Below, piece by piece: positions 41,238-50,723 of a stretch of 62,831 bases of DNA; positions within the stretch are counted from its first letter, which is position 1, and each line of letters opens with the position of its first letter. Position numbers and translations under genes: made by a program. The notes below the pieces were generated by a model. It saw only the letters and a list, made by a program, of their open reading frames with translations. It was not told where the DNA came from and searched no databases. Origin of the DNA: Candidatus Cloacimonadota bacterium. Lineage in GTDB: Bacteria > Cloacimonadota > Cloacimonadia > Cloacimonadales > Cloacimonadaceae. The stretch covers positions 1 to 62,831 of the forward strand of contig JAQWBI010000006.1 of NCBI GenBank assembly GCA_028706475.1, given 5' to 3'.

Positions 41238-43637
41238 TTACTTGCTGCGAACCACTCTAAAACCAATATAGGATGTCTTGGAAAAGGGCTTTGCGTATAG
41301 CCTGGCAGTATTACGTAATAGAGTATCGTTATGATACCATGAGCCTCCCCGGATTACTTTGTCCGTTCCAGTCTCAGGGCCTAGATAATGATTTGATATC
41401 CTATGGCTATAAGGTGCATACCAGTTCCAGACCCATTCAAAGACATTGCCGCTCATGTCGTATAAACCCAGTGCATTAGCTTTTTTTGAGCCCACCTTAT
41501 GGCTTTCAGCCCCAGAATTTTGAGCATACCATGCCACTTCCGGAGCAATGTTTGAGCCGCTGTACAGCGAGAAGTCCATACCGTCTCCCCCCTTTGCGGC
41601 AAACTCCCATTCCGCTTCTGTGGGCAAGCGATATCCGTTTGCTTCAAAATCGCAGACAATTTCAGCTCCCAGGTAGTCATAAGCCGGAGATAGCCCATCC
41701 TTCAGGCTCTTGGCATTACAGAACTCAATAGCATCGTAGAAAGACACATTCTCCACCGGCAGATCATCGCCCTTAAACAGCGAAGGGTTGTTTTCGAACA
41801 CCATTTTCCACTGCTTCTGAGAGATCTCAGTAGCACTGATCATAAATGACTTCAGCGGAACTGTAAGCAGAGGAAATTCGTCTGCTTCGGCATCAGGGCC
41901 GATACTCCCCATGATCAATGTGTCAGCAGGGACAAGCAGCATCTCGATTGGATGATTTTCTGCTAACTCTTGCTTCAAAATTTCTTCTATCTCAATATCC
42001 GGTTCCGGGCTTATAAAACTGGGTCTTTCCCTCAAGAGAACATATTGCACCAGAACATACAAACCAATCAAGAGGCTCATAATCATCAATATCCGAAAGG
42101 TTTTCTTCATAGAACCGATGTCAAGATGCTCTTCTTCCTGAATCTCGATAGGTTCATACTTTACTGTGTGCTTATTCTGGACAGAAGGTACATCATCCTG
42201 TTTGGGAACCACTTCGGGTTCTGGTTTCACAGAACTCAGATGGTCCTGCTCCTTGGGAAGCAGTGGTTCTGAAACAACCATCTCCGGTGCGATGTTTTCT
42301 ATTTCGATGTTCTCTACTGCTGTCTCATCCCCAAAGCTCTGCTCATCAAGGATATGATTCGGTGCAGGCATGCTTTCTGCCGGTGCATCCAGAGATTCTT
42401 TTAGAGCCTCAAATATGGGCTTTTCTTCTTCACTTGGCTCCAGAGAGGGTTGTAACGGTTGTTCTTCGATTTGATCTTCTAAAATTTCTGGGACAGGCGG
42501 TATCAGTTCTGTTTTAGCAAGGATGGCAGCTATCAAGGCCGGATCTGGTTCCGGGGGACGGAGGGGAGATACTACAACCGCTTCAGGGATAAGCTCTTCC
42601 CCGGGATTTGGAGATACATTCATCTCAGCTTCAGCTTTGGCCAATATTTGTGAGATCAGGGTGCCATCAGGTTCAGGTGCGATAAAGGGAGATATCTGTA
42701 TAATTTCTATTTCGGGTTCATCAGGGGAATCATCTTCCGCTGGATGCTCGATGGTGGTATTCTCTGCAGCCGTGCTTTGATCTTCTGGAGCTTCATCTTG
42801 AGTCTCGCCTGACGTTTCTGGAAATGCCCAATCATAATCCGGCATTTCATTTTGCAACAACTCAAGCAAAGCTTTGGGATTCTCTGTGCGTTCATAGGGA
42901 TCCAGCTTTAGGCAACTCAATAGAATGCCATACAGCCAATCCGGCATCCTCCCCATTCCCGGCAACTGTATTGCCCTGCTGAAGCTTTGATGCTTTTGTT
43001 CTTCGGGCGAGCTAAAACTATCCAGTTTCCAGGGCAGTTGTCCGCACATTGCCTGATACACAATCACTGCCCAGGAATAGAGATCAGAATTGCTATGAGA
43101 CCGGGTAGTATTAAAGATCTCCGGAGCTACATAAAGGATCGGCAGAGGATACTTGAAATTACCCTCCGAGTGCTTCCATGCCGGTCGATTCTTACCGAAC
43201 CCGATCAGCTTTGGATTACCGGATGAATCTATCACAATATTGTATGGATTCAGGTTTTCGTGTACCAATCCCCGCTCTTCCGCATATATCAAAGCAGCTA
43301 AAATACCTTTTGCCCAGGCAAGAACTTCGCTTACTTCCGGTTGTCTGTTTGACAGGATTTCACCCAGAGCCTTACCCTCTGCAAACTCGGCAACGAGATA
43401 AACTCCCAGCCCTTCTTCGAAGCATCCGATAGTTCTACGGATGTTTGGATGCTCCAGGTTCAGTGCTTGTGTTGCTTCTGATTTCAGGCTTTCCGCAAGG
43501 TTTCTATCGGTAATCTGAGCAGGATCTTGAGTTTTTATCAATACCTGTTTGCCATCGCTGATTCTGCTTGCTTTATATAGCAGAAAGCGTCTGGAGTGAT
43601 GCAGTGTGTCCGAAATGTTGTAACTATTTAGTGCCAT
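41238..43637 (-). CDS. Membrane pseudokinase fused to an FGE-sulfatase (SUMF1-like) domain
   Basis: A 799-residue protein. Residues about 5-275 form a Ser/Thr kinase fold: K35 in VLIK, E54 of helix C, APE at 171-173, D185 in DLYSWA. The catalytic loop reads H126-E-N128-LNPYN instead of HRDxKxxN, and the DFG motif reads G146-F-G, so both catalytic aspartates are gone. Residues about 275-505 are a Pro/Glu-rich, acidic, low-complexity linker with repeated EPDxxLI motifs. One membrane helix spans 515-535. Residues about 565-799 are an FGE-sulfatase domain (GYRLPTEAEWEFAAKGG, YDMSGNVFEWVWNWY, RGGSWYH, YIGFRVVR). The kinase part should face the cytoplasm and the FGE part the periplasm. Such FGE domains are often binding or structural modules rather than true formylglycine enzymes. 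It overlaps hutI by 14 bases. Confidence 0.88.
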   Translation of the reverse strand: MALNSYNISDTLHHSRRFLLYKASRISDGKQVLIKTQDPAQITDRNLAESLKSEATQALNLEHPNIRRTIGCFEEGLGVYLVAEFAEGKALGEILSNRQPEVSEVLAWAKGILAALIYAEERGLVHENLNPYNIVIDSSGNPKLIGFGKNRPAWKHSEGNFKYPLPILYVAPEIFNTTRSHSNSDLYSWAVIVYQAMCGQLPWKLDSFSSPEEQKHQSFSRAIQLPGMGRMPDWLYGILLSCLKLDPYERTENPKALLELLQNEMPDYDWAFPETSGETQDEAPEDQSTAAENTTIEHPAEDDSPDEPEIEIIQISPFIAPEPDGTLISQILAKAEAEMNVSPNPGEELIPEAVVVSPLRPPEPDPALIAAILAKTELIPPVPEILEDQIEEQPLQPSLEPSEEEKPIFEALKESLDAPAESMPAPNHILDEQSFGDETAVENIEIENIAPEMVVSEPLLPKEQDHLSSVKPEPEVVPKQDDVPSVQNKHTVKYEPIEIQEEEHLDIGSMKKTFRILMIMSLLIGLYVLVQYVLLRERPSFISPEPDIEIEEILKQELAENHPIEMLLVPADTLIMGSIGPDAEADEFPLLTVPLKSFMISATEISQKQWKMVFENNPSLFKGDDLPVENVSFYDAIEFCNAKSLKDGLSPAYDYLGAEIVCDFEANGYRLPTEAEWEFAAKGGDGMDFSLYSGSNIAPEVAWYAQNSGAESHKVGSKKANALGLYDMSGNVFEWVWNWYAPYSHRISNHYLGPETGTDKVIRGGSWYHNDTLLRNTARLYAKPFSKTSYIGFRVVRSK

Positions 43638-44892
43638 ATCTCTGCGTGCTAAAAACTGTTTTTCCCCTTTTCAATACTCTGAGGATGTGAGAAGAGCCCA
43701 GATGGTAAGGAATGAAGTTCAGTCCGGGAATATCCCACATGATGATGTCCGCAAGTTTTCCCGCTTCCAAAGAGCCAATACTGCCCTGTCTGTCCAAAGC
43801 ACAAGCGGCATTGATTGTAGCCGCACACATGGACTCAGTGGGGCTCATTCCCATCTGTAGCGATGCCAGGCTCATGGTAAGAGCCATACTATCACAATTG
43901 CAGCTTCCCGGATTGTAATCCGTTGCGATAGCTACGGGTAGACCACTATTGATCATATCACGGGCACGGGCGTAAGTCTTTGATCTCAGCGAAAACAGAG
44001 TCGCTGGTAAAAGCACCGGTACTACACCGGCTTCCTTCATCAGCTTGATCCCAATATCCGAACAAGCCCCCAGATGATCTGCGGAGATACAGCCCATTTC
44101 CGCTGCAAGCTCTGCACCGCCAATGGCCTCGATCTCATCCGCATGCATTTTTAATTTCATGCCAGCAGCCTTGGCTTTGCTCATTACTCTCCGGGATTCA
44201 TCGATGCTATAGACGTGTGCCTCGGTGAAGATATCGCAAAACTCCGCAATTCCCTGTTCTGCAACCGCAGGGATCATCTCGTCGGTGAGTAACCTTAGGT
44301 AGGTTTCATGATCGTTCTTGTATTCCGCCGGATACTCATGAGCACCCATAAAGGTCGCAACAATATCGATGGGAAGAGTCTCGTTCAAACGCTTGATCGC
44401 TTCCAATTGTTTCAGTTCGCTCTCGGTATCCAGCCCATAACCGCTCTTGGCCTCCAGGGTCGTAGTACCCAGTTCAATCATACGTTTAATTCGAGGTAAG
44501 GAAAGCTCCACCAATTCATCAACCGATGCTGCTCTTACCGAAGCTATACTGCTGCGAATCCCACCTCCGGCCAAGGCTATTTCCACGTAGCTTTTTCCAG
44601 CAAGACGCATAGCAAATTCATCTTCTCGAGTGTGTACGAACACTGGGTGGCTATGACTATCCACAAAACCGGGGCTAATGAAGCAACCCTTGGCGTCTAT
44701 TGCCTCATCCCAGTTGTATTTAGCTTCTATTTCAGCGCTGGAACCAATCTCGACGATCACTCCGTCGTGGATTGCGATACCTGCGTTTTTCAGGATTCCG
44801 GCATCATTCATCTCTGCGCCATATTTGCCCTTGTGAGCGCTTTGCATGGTAGCTATTTGCCCGGCATTTATTATTATGGTATCTACTTTCAT
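43624..44892 (-). CDS. hutI: Imidazolonepropionase HutI
   Basis: A 422-residue amidohydrolase that opens 4-imidazolone-5-propionate to N-formimino-L-glutamate, the third step of histidine degradation. Metal ligands are in SHSHPVF; KSGYGLDTESELK, KMHADEIE and ATDYNPGSCN are family motifs. An in-frame upstream start at 44916 is rejected because the ATG at 44892 has AAGGAG eight bases before it. Other hut genes are not in the window. It supports amino-acid fermentation. Confidence 0.96.
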   Translation of the reverse strand: MKVDTIIINAGQIATMQSAHKGKYGAEMNDAGILKNAGIAIHDGVIVEIGSSAEIEAKYNWDEAIDAKGCFISPGFVDSHSHPVFVHTREDEFAMRLAGKSYVEIALAGGGIRSSIASVRAASVDELVELSLPRIKRMIELGTTTLEAKSGYGLDTESELKQLEAIKRLNETLPIDIVATFMGAHEYPAEYKNDHETYLRLLTDEMIPAVAEQGIAEFCDIFTEAHVYSIDESRRVMSKAKAAGMKLKMHADEIEAIGGAELAAEMGCISADHLGACSDIGIKLMKEAGVVPVLLPATLFSLRSKTYARARDMINSGLPVAIATDYNPGSCNCDSMALTMSLASLQMGMSPTESMCAATINAACALDRQGSIGSLEAGKLADIIMWDIPGLNFIPYHLGSSHILRVLKRGKTVFSTQRYGTK

Positions 44893-45042
44893 AAGATTAC
44901 TCCTTCTTTCCAGCAAGGCTTTTCATCTGCTGAAAATCCGTCAAGGTCTTTGCCAGAACCGATGATGTAAACCTGGTTTGAACTACTTTTACCACTCTGT
45001 CGCCCCATACTCCCTCCCTATACATTATCCGGTGCTGAATCT

Positions 45043-45100
45043 GATATAAAGCTGTCATGATCGAGTGAACACTGCTTGATAACGGGATGATATCTGCTTC
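45043..45100 (+). repeat. 58-bp dispersed intergenic repeat, copy B
   Basis: Same layout as copies A and C: GATATAAAGCT, a 30-base core (45054-45083) with GTCATGA and TGATAAC arms, four bases, then TGATATCTGCTTC. It lies between hutI and the substrate-binding lipoprotein gene. Similarity to copy C extends further right (GAACAA followed by GGGG). Confidence 0.75.
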
Positions 45101-45132
45101 ATGGTACGTTGAACAACAGGGGGACAACAGGG

Positions 45133-46191
45133 CTAGTAACCGCCGAAAATCAACGCCCAGTCATCCAGCCATTCTTCCGTGTGTTCTGCGATCTGAACAT
45201 TGGTCAAGCTGGAATTTACCAGCCAGGGTGAGAGCGGCACACGACTAAAAGCCGTGGGGAGCAGTGTTTTCCGATTTGCAGGGAAAAGCCCCAGTTTATA
45301 CACAATCATCTTCTGAGCAGATTCTCTGAGGATAAAATCCACAAAAGCACCTGCTAAGGCTGGATTTTGGGATTCTTGCAAGATTGCGATACACTCCGAG
45401 TACAAATAGCTTCCCTCACTAAAGACTTTAAAATCCAATTTGCTGGTTTCTTGCATTTGCTCATTCTGCCTGGCTGCCAAAGTGATCAATCCGGGCATCA
45501 TGGTACATTCGCCGCTATTGACGGCAGCCAACGCTTCTGCCTGACTGGAATAATTGCGAAATACATTCTTGCGTAATGCCCGCAGCATCTGAGGATAACC
45601 TTCTTTACCGAAAAGAGCCATACACCAGTGCAGCATAGCCCTGCCCGGACCGCTGTGAGAGGGATCTACCATAGCCATCTGATTCAGGTATTTATCGTCC
45701 TGCAACTCACCGAAGGATTTTGGCGCTTCTGCAAGCAACTCACTATTGTAGAGCAAACCCAGGTAAGAAAAGCCGTAGGGAATAAGGCGATAATCTTGAT
45801 CCTCCACGCAATCCCGGTTCATCTCGTCCACTGCTTTGGGTAAATAGGGGCTAAAATGTACTTCCGGATCCAGAAATGCAGAGAATGCCGAAGGAATACC
45901 CAGAACCACGTCCAGACTGTCTGCGGCGTCAATAAAACCCTGAGCAAGCGATGCATGATTTTCGTAGAGTCTTAGCTCTACCTTGCATTTGAGTTCTTTC
46001 TCAAATTCGGGGATAATTGTAGCTTCCAGCCCGGAACTGCGAAACTCTTTGGTAACAGCCAGCCTGAGGAGACCAGACTGCGCAGATTTACTATCTGCGG
46101 ATGCTTGGGGCTCTTCCTTCGTACAAGCAAATTGGAAAAGCAGCAACAATGCCAGAATAAAGGTACCTACATCGATCCGAATAGAATCCAT
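45133..46191 (-). CDS. ABC-transporter substrate-binding lipoprotein (thiamine/iron-type fold)
   Basis: A 352-residue predicted lipoprotein: signal helix FILALLLLFQFAC with the lipobox Cys at 23, then a class II periplasmic-binding fold like the thiamine- and ferric-ion-binding families (VTKEFRSSGLEATIIPEFEKE; GFSYLGLLYNSELL; SGPGRAMLHWCMALFG). The start overlaps the mlaE-like gene by 25 bases. A cognate permease and ATPase of that transporter type are not adjacent. Ligand cannot be assigned, though resemblance to TbpA is the best guess. Confidence 0.75.
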   Translation of the reverse strand: MDSIRIDVGTFILALLLLFQFACTKEEPQASADSKSAQSGLLRLAVTKEFRSSGLEATIIPEFEKELKCKVELRLYENHASLAQGFIDAADSLDVVLGIPSAFSAFLDPEVHFSPYLPKAVDEMNRDCVEDQDYRLIPYGFSYLGLLYNSELLAEAPKSFGELQDDKYLNQMAMVDPSHSGPGRAMLHWCMALFGKEGYPQMLRALRKNVFRNYSSQAEALAAVNSGECTMMPGLITLAARQNEQMQETSKLDFKVFSEGSYLYSECIAILQESQNPALAGAFVDFILRESAQKMIVYKLGLFPANRKTLLPTAFSRVPLSPWLVNSSLTNVQIAEHTEEWLDDWALIFGGY

Positions 46192-46916
46192 GCTACAATA
46201 AAGTCCATAATAAGGATCGCTACAGAGCTGTAAACAACTGTCTGCGTGGTGGATCTACCTACACCCTCAGCGCCTCCATAACTACGATCGCCAAAGAAAC
46301 AAGCCAAAGAAGTGATGATGAAACCGAATACGATGGATTTCAACAAGCCGCTCCATAGATCAAAGGGCTCGAAGTAAGCTCTCATTCCAGTAAAAAACGT
46401 ATGATAATGAAGACCATATCTGAGAAAAGAAAAGTACCAGGCACAGAGGATGCTGATGGCATTGGCAAATATGGTGATCAAGGGAAAAGTCACCACTCCA
46501 GCAAGAATACGTGGCATATACAAGAACTCGTGTGGATTTACATTCATGCTGTGCAGAGCATCGATCTGTTCACTAACCTTCATGGAGCCGATCTCCGCTG
46601 CCATAGCCGCACCGATCTTGCCGGTAAGAACCAGAGCTGTGAGCACTGGTGCAAGCTCTACCATGGTCGATTTTCCGATCAGTACACTTAACAGATTCAG
46701 GGGGATATAACCTTTGGATTGATATACTGCCTGCAGAGCAGTAACCAAACCGGTGAAAGCGGCAGTAAGCATTATCAGAAACAATGAATCGTAACCAATC
46801 CGCTTGAACTGGATCAGGAATTCCAGGCGACGCCTAGGTAAAGCCTTTAATCCGCGCAGACTGCGACCAATGAAGATGCTATACTCACCAATCCCTGCAA
46901 ACAGATCTGCCCACAT
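46167..46916 (-). CDS. MlaE/YrbE-family ABC permease
   Basis: A 249-residue membrane protein of the MlaE family, the permease of phospholipid or sterol-type importers that maintain outer-membrane asymmetry. Five to six helices are seen, with the family segments ALVLTGKIGAAMAAEIGSMKVSEQIDAL and MPRILAGVVTFPLI. The ATPase (MlaF) and the MCE protein (MlaD), normally next to it, are missing here: upstream is dnaB and downstream a binding lipoprotein. Its ATG lies one base after the dnaB stop codon. Confidence 0.88.
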   Translation of the reverse strand: MWADLFAGIGEYSIFIGRSLRGLKALPRRRLEFLIQFKRIGYDSLFLIMLTAAFTGLVTALQAVYQSKGYIPLNLLSVLIGKSTMVELAPVLTALVLTGKIGAAMAAEIGSMKVSEQIDALHSMNVNPHEFLYMPRILAGVVTFPLITIFANAISILCAWYFSFLRYGLHYHTFFTGMRAYFEPFDLWSGLLKSIVFGFIITSLACFFGDRSYGGAEGVGRSTTQTVVYSSVAILIMDFIVAWILFGSM

Positions 46917-46917
46917 A

Positions 46918-48291
46918 TCAGCGGTCTTCGCTCAGATCCAAAGATCTGAACAGGGTATATTCCTTATCAAAACCCAGATCAGTAGAGCCGGTAGAGCCAT
47001 GACGGTTTTTGCCAATGATGATCTCCGCAATACCGGGCTTTTCCGTCTTCTCTGGGTAGTAGTATTCATCGCGATAGATAAACATCACCAAGTCGGCATC
47101 TTGCTCTATAGCTCCAGATTCTCTTAAGTCCGCCAGCCGGGGACGCTTGTCTTCGCGGTTTTCCAGCATTCGGTTCAATTGCGACAGAGCAATCACGGGG
47201 ATCTTCATGTCTTTGGCCAGTACCTTCATTGCGCGAGATATCTCGGAAATCTCCTGTTGACGGTTATCCCTGTCTTTGGTTAGCCCCATCAGTTGCAAAT
47301 AGTCGATCACTATCAGGTCCAAACCTCCCACTTCTGCGGCAAGACGTCGGGTCTTGGCTCGGATATCCAGCGGAGTATTGGTTCCTGATTCATCAATGTA
47401 AATATGTTTTGTGCCCAGTACTTCCGCCGCCTGCATGATTCGGGTCAATTTCTCTTCGTTCATCCCGTAGCCCTTGAGCATGCTATCCATATTGACCTCG
47501 GAGGCAGATGAGAACATCCTCATAATTACTTCATCCGCAGCCATTTCCATGGTAAAAATCGCTACTTTCTTTTTCAGGTTTACTGCTGCATGCGAAGCTA
47601 TGTTCAAAGCCAGAGAAGTCTTCCCCATAGCGGGTCGGGCAGCGATGATAATGAACTGTCCGGGACGGAAACCTCCGGTAAGCCGGTCCAGATCCCCAAA
47701 ACCGCTTCCGATACCGGTAACCGGGGATTTGGTGGAAGCAATCTGGTCGATATTGTGCAGGACTTCATTTGAGATTTGGTCGATCTTTATAAAGCCTTGA
47801 TGATGGGGCAATTCTGCAATGGAAAAGATAGCTTGCTCAGCTTCATCAACTATTGTTTTTACAGGGGAAACAGAGCTATAGCAAGATTCAATGATGCCAT
47901 TGCATGCCACGATAAGGTGTCTCAATAGGGCTTGTTCGGTTACAATGTTCAGGTGATACTCGAAGTTCGCACTGGAGACTACAATGTCTGCAATCTCATT
48001 TATATATGGGATACCGCCAATCTTCTCCAGATGATTGTTTCGCTCCAACCTGTTGATTAGTGTAAGCACGTCCACTTCGATGCCATCGTTGAAAAGCTCA
48101 CAGATGGTTCTGAAGATCAGCTTGTGTGCAGTTCTGGCAAAGAATCCCTCCTGCAGTTTCTCGATGCCTTTGCTAACTACATCAGCATCTATCACCATGG
48201 CAGATAACACTGCGGCTTCGGCATTGATGTCTGAAGGGAGCTTACGCTCGGAAATGCTGCTTGGTTCGCTGTTGTCCTTTCTTTTCGCCAT
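46918..48291 (-). CDS. dnaB: Replicative DNA helicase DnaB
   Basis: A 457-residue hexameric helicase. The N-terminal primase-interaction domain (about 15-115, PSDINAEAAVLSAMVID) is followed by the RecA-like motor with Walker A ARPAMGKTS (about 210-218), LIVIDYLQLM (Walker B) and GKNRHGSTG (arginine finger). No intein or other insertion is seen. It lies 11 bases downstream of coaD on the same strand. Confidence 0.97.
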   Translation of the reverse strand: MAKRKDNSEPSSISERKLPSDINAEAAVLSAMVIDADVVSKGIEKLQEGFFARTAHKLIFRTICELFNDGIEVDVLTLINRLERNNHLEKIGGIPYINEIADIVVSSANFEYHLNIVTEQALLRHLIVACNGIIESCYSSVSPVKTIVDEAEQAIFSIAELPHHQGFIKIDQISNEVLHNIDQIASTKSPVTGIGSGFGDLDRLTGGFRPGQFIIIAARPAMGKTSLALNIASHAAVNLKKKVAIFTMEMAADEVIMRMFSSASEVNMDSMLKGYGMNEEKLTRIMQAAEVLGTKHIYIDESGTNTPLDIRAKTRRLAAEVGGLDLIVIDYLQLMGLTKDRDNRQQEISEISRAMKVLAKDMKIPVIALSQLNRMLENREDKRPRLADLRESGAIEQDADLVMFIYRDEYYYPEKTEKPGIAEIIIGKNRHGSTGSTDLGFDKEYTLFRSLDLSEDR

Positions 48292-48302
48292 ACACTATGC
48301 CT

Positions 48303-48776
48303 CTAGTTAAATTTGGATTTTAGTGCCAGATTCACAGCTGGGGGCACGAAGTCATGAAGATCAGCACCCAATTCTGCCAATTGACGGATCATGGAAGATG
48401 AAAGATACATGTATCGTAAGCTTGGTACCAGGAAGATGGTCTCAATCTCCGGTTTCAACTTCGTGTTCGTAAGGGCCAGCGAAAGCTCATATTCAAAGTC
48501 TGAAACGGCACGAAGACCTCGGATCATTATTCTACTATTCTGTGAATGCGTAAAATCCACAACCAATCCAGAGAAATTGAGTACCTTTACGTTCGAAAGA
48601 TGCGCGCTGGATTGTGTACAAAGCTCCACACGCTCTTCCAGACTAAAGTAATTCTGCTTGGCAGTGTAGTCCGCAACAGCTAGAATAACTTCGTCGAACA
48701 TACGGGAAGCCTTTTCCAATATGTTCAGATGACCCAAAGTAATGGGATCAAAAGTCCCGGGATAAATCGCCTTCAT
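48303..48776 (-). CDS. coaD: Phosphopantetheine adenylyltransferase CoaD
   Basis: A 157-residue nucleotidyltransferase making dephospho-CoA. The ATP-binding motif is PGTFDPITLGHLNIL (6-20, TxGH), and RGLRAVSDFEYE and YLSSSMIRQLAELGADL are family signatures. The start overlaps the pepP stop in ATGA. Together with panC and panD in this window it gives part of the CoA pathway. Confidence 0.97.
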   Translation of the reverse strand: MKAIYPGTFDPITLGHLNILEKASRMFDEVILAVADYTAKQNYFSLEERVELCTQSSAHLSNVKVLNFSGLVVDFTHSQNSRIMIRGLRAVSDFEYELSLALTNTKLKPEIETIFLVPSLRYMYLSSSMIRQLAELGADLHDFVPPAVNLALKSKFN

Positions 48777-49999
48777 TGTTTGGCCTTCATGATCTCTTCC
48801 AGTTCATCGATCTCCTTGGGGATATTTTGGCTAAGTACACAATAGCCTGCCTGAGTAACCAGCACATCGTCTTCAATACGTACCCCGATAACTTCTTCCG
48901 GTATGTATATTCCCGGTTCTACAGTAATCACATTGCCTGGCTCTAAAACTGCCTCTCTGCCACCGACATCGTGAGTATCCATACCCAGGAAGTGACTTAC
49001 GCCGTGCATATAATACTTTGTAACATCTTTGGCTTCTTCGATGAGGCCAAGCTCAATCAGTTCATGGGCAATCAAATCGCGGGTCTTCATCTGCAAATTA
49101 CTGAGCTTCACCCCTGGGGCAATCATCATGATGATTTCCTTTTGCACGCGTAAGACAGCGCTGTAAACTTGTTTCTGGCGTTCGGTGAATGTTCCGCTAA
49201 TGGGAAATGTACGACTGATATCTGCCGAATAGTTCATGTATGAAGCGCCTACATCCATCAAGACCAGATCATTGGGACCTATCTGACATTCATTCTTTTC
49301 GTAATGCAAGGTGGTGGCATTTATTCCCGACGCGATAATAGGAGCAAATCCCCAGCTTTTCAAGCCGCTGCGTTGAATACGGTAAAACAGAATTGCTTCA
49401 AGTTCATACTCCATCATACCGGCCTGAGCGGACTCCAGGATGTCTATAATACCTTTGCCGGTAATGTCTATAGCCCGTTGGAGCTGCACTACCTCCCAAT
49501 CACTTTTAACTTTGCGCAGCGGCATCATGACTTCCGTGATGCACTGAATGGCGATCTGGGGATAACGTTCCCGAACCGGTTGCAGACGGAACATTGCATA
49601 AGAAAGAGGAGCATTTAGCACTTGCTGGCCAATGTTCGAATAGATGCGATAGATAACCGGACAATAATCCGACAAAAAACACTCAAACTCGTCTAAATAC
49701 ATTACATTCCGGATGCCACTAATCTCCGCAGCTTCATCTTTCTCCATCTTTTTACCTTCCCAGACAATGCGATCGGGATCGTTGCGTTGGATAAAAAGAC
49801 ATTCCCTGTTGCCATTTCCTGTCTTCAGCCCAAAATAGATGGCATTGGGGATTTCAAGTCCGGTAAGGTAAAGGAAATTGTTATCTTGTTTATACTTCTC
49901 CAGTTTTGCTTCACGCTCGGCAAAGAGGATTACGGAATCAAACTCCTTCAGCGAATCCAATAGCTTCTCTCTACGTGGGATCACAATCTCTTGCTTCAT
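48773..49999 (-). CDS. pepP: Xaa-Pro aminopeptidase (M24B)
   Basis: A 408-residue metallopeptidase removing residues N-terminal to proline. An N-terminal non-catalytic domain (about 1-165) precedes the pita-bread domain. The metal ligands are D and D in [20 protein letters not shown] in [14 protein letters not shown] in TVEPGIYIP and E in GVRIEDD. ATGs at 50011, 50002 and 49999 are in frame; GGAG lies six bases before the last, so that start is used. It heads the run pepP-coaD-dnaB-mlaE-lipoprotein. Confidence 0.93.
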   Translation of the reverse strand: MKQEIVIPRREKLLDSLKEFDSVILFAEREAKLEKYKQDNNFLYLTGLEIPNAIYFGLKTGNGNRECLFIQRNDPDRIVWEGKKMEKDEAAEISGIRNVMYLDEFECFLSDYCPVIYRIYSNIGQQVLNAPLSYAMFRLQPVRERYPQIAIQCITEVMMPLRKVKSDWEVVQLQRAIDITGKGIIDILESAQAGMMEYELEAILFYRIQRSGLKSWGFAPIIASGINATTLHYEKNECQIGPNDLVLMDVGASYMNYSADISRTFPISGTFTERQKQVYSAVLRVQKEIIMMIAPGVKLSNLQMKTRDLIAHELIELGLIEEAKDVTKYYMHGVSHFLGMDTHDVGGREAVLEPGNVITVEPGIYIPEEVIGVRIEDDVLVTQAGYCVLSQNIPKEIDELEEIMKAKQ

Positions 50000-50136
50000 C
50001 ATAAACTCCATATTCAGTATTCTTAGTTCTATGAGTCATTTTTTGGGTAGTGCAGCTTATGTCCAGCAAATTCCTTGCAAGATTTGATGAGCTATTTAGT
50101 AAACTGATCTCAGAGCAGTTGCTACATGCTGGAAGC

Positions 50137-50712
50137 TTAATTCTCCCAAAATAGTTCAACCTGCTGCAGGCAAAGATAGTCCTTTGCTCCAAAATTGAAC
50201 AAGCCCAATGACTGCTTTGGTTTTAGCTCAAAATAATATCCCGAAGCTGAGAACTCCTTGTCATTATAACCGGGGAAGAAATCTGCGATACCGGTAACGG
50301 GGCATTGTATCTTCAGCGGTAGATTGTATGTGGATCCTGAACTGTATTGAATCCTCAATTCCGCACTCAGGCTCATTTTGGGATGGCTCTTCTCGTAATA
50401 TACTCTTATCTTTCTAAGCTTATATTGGTAGTGAGCTGAAGGTAGATCCATTTCCAGCCCGCGATTGGCAGAAAGTGTACAATAACCGGAGTTGCGCTCA
50501 TCAGAGTAAAGCCCGGAGCTAAAGATTTGCTCCATTTTATCACCAATCCCATCCGCATTCATGCCTTTAACTTCCTTGCTGATAAAATCTATGATAGTAA
50601 GTGACTACTGCTTTCCTCTAGCAACATTCGCTCGTGCCAGGCCAGTCTGAGGACCAAGAAAGCAACATAGAATCACTACAAAGTAACATATAATTCTGTG
50701 ATACTTTCTCAT
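50137..50712 (-). pseudogene. Secreted protein gene interrupted by an in-frame amber codon
   Basis: An ATG at 50712 has an excellent ribosome site (GGGAGG, five bases away) and encodes a signal peptide: basic MRKYHR, hydrophobic core IICYFVVILCCFLG, then ARA for cleavage. After 35 codons the frame meets TAG (50605-50607) and then continues open in the same frame for 155 codons to the stop at 50137, ending CLQQVELFWEN. The part after TAG is beta-rich and has no good start of its own, so it belongs to the same gene. No family is recognised. Explanations are a recent nonsense mutation, a sequence error, or readthrough. Without the stop the product would be about 190 residues and periplasmic or outer-surface. 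Confidence 0.7.
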
Positions 50713-50723
50713 GTGAACCTCCC

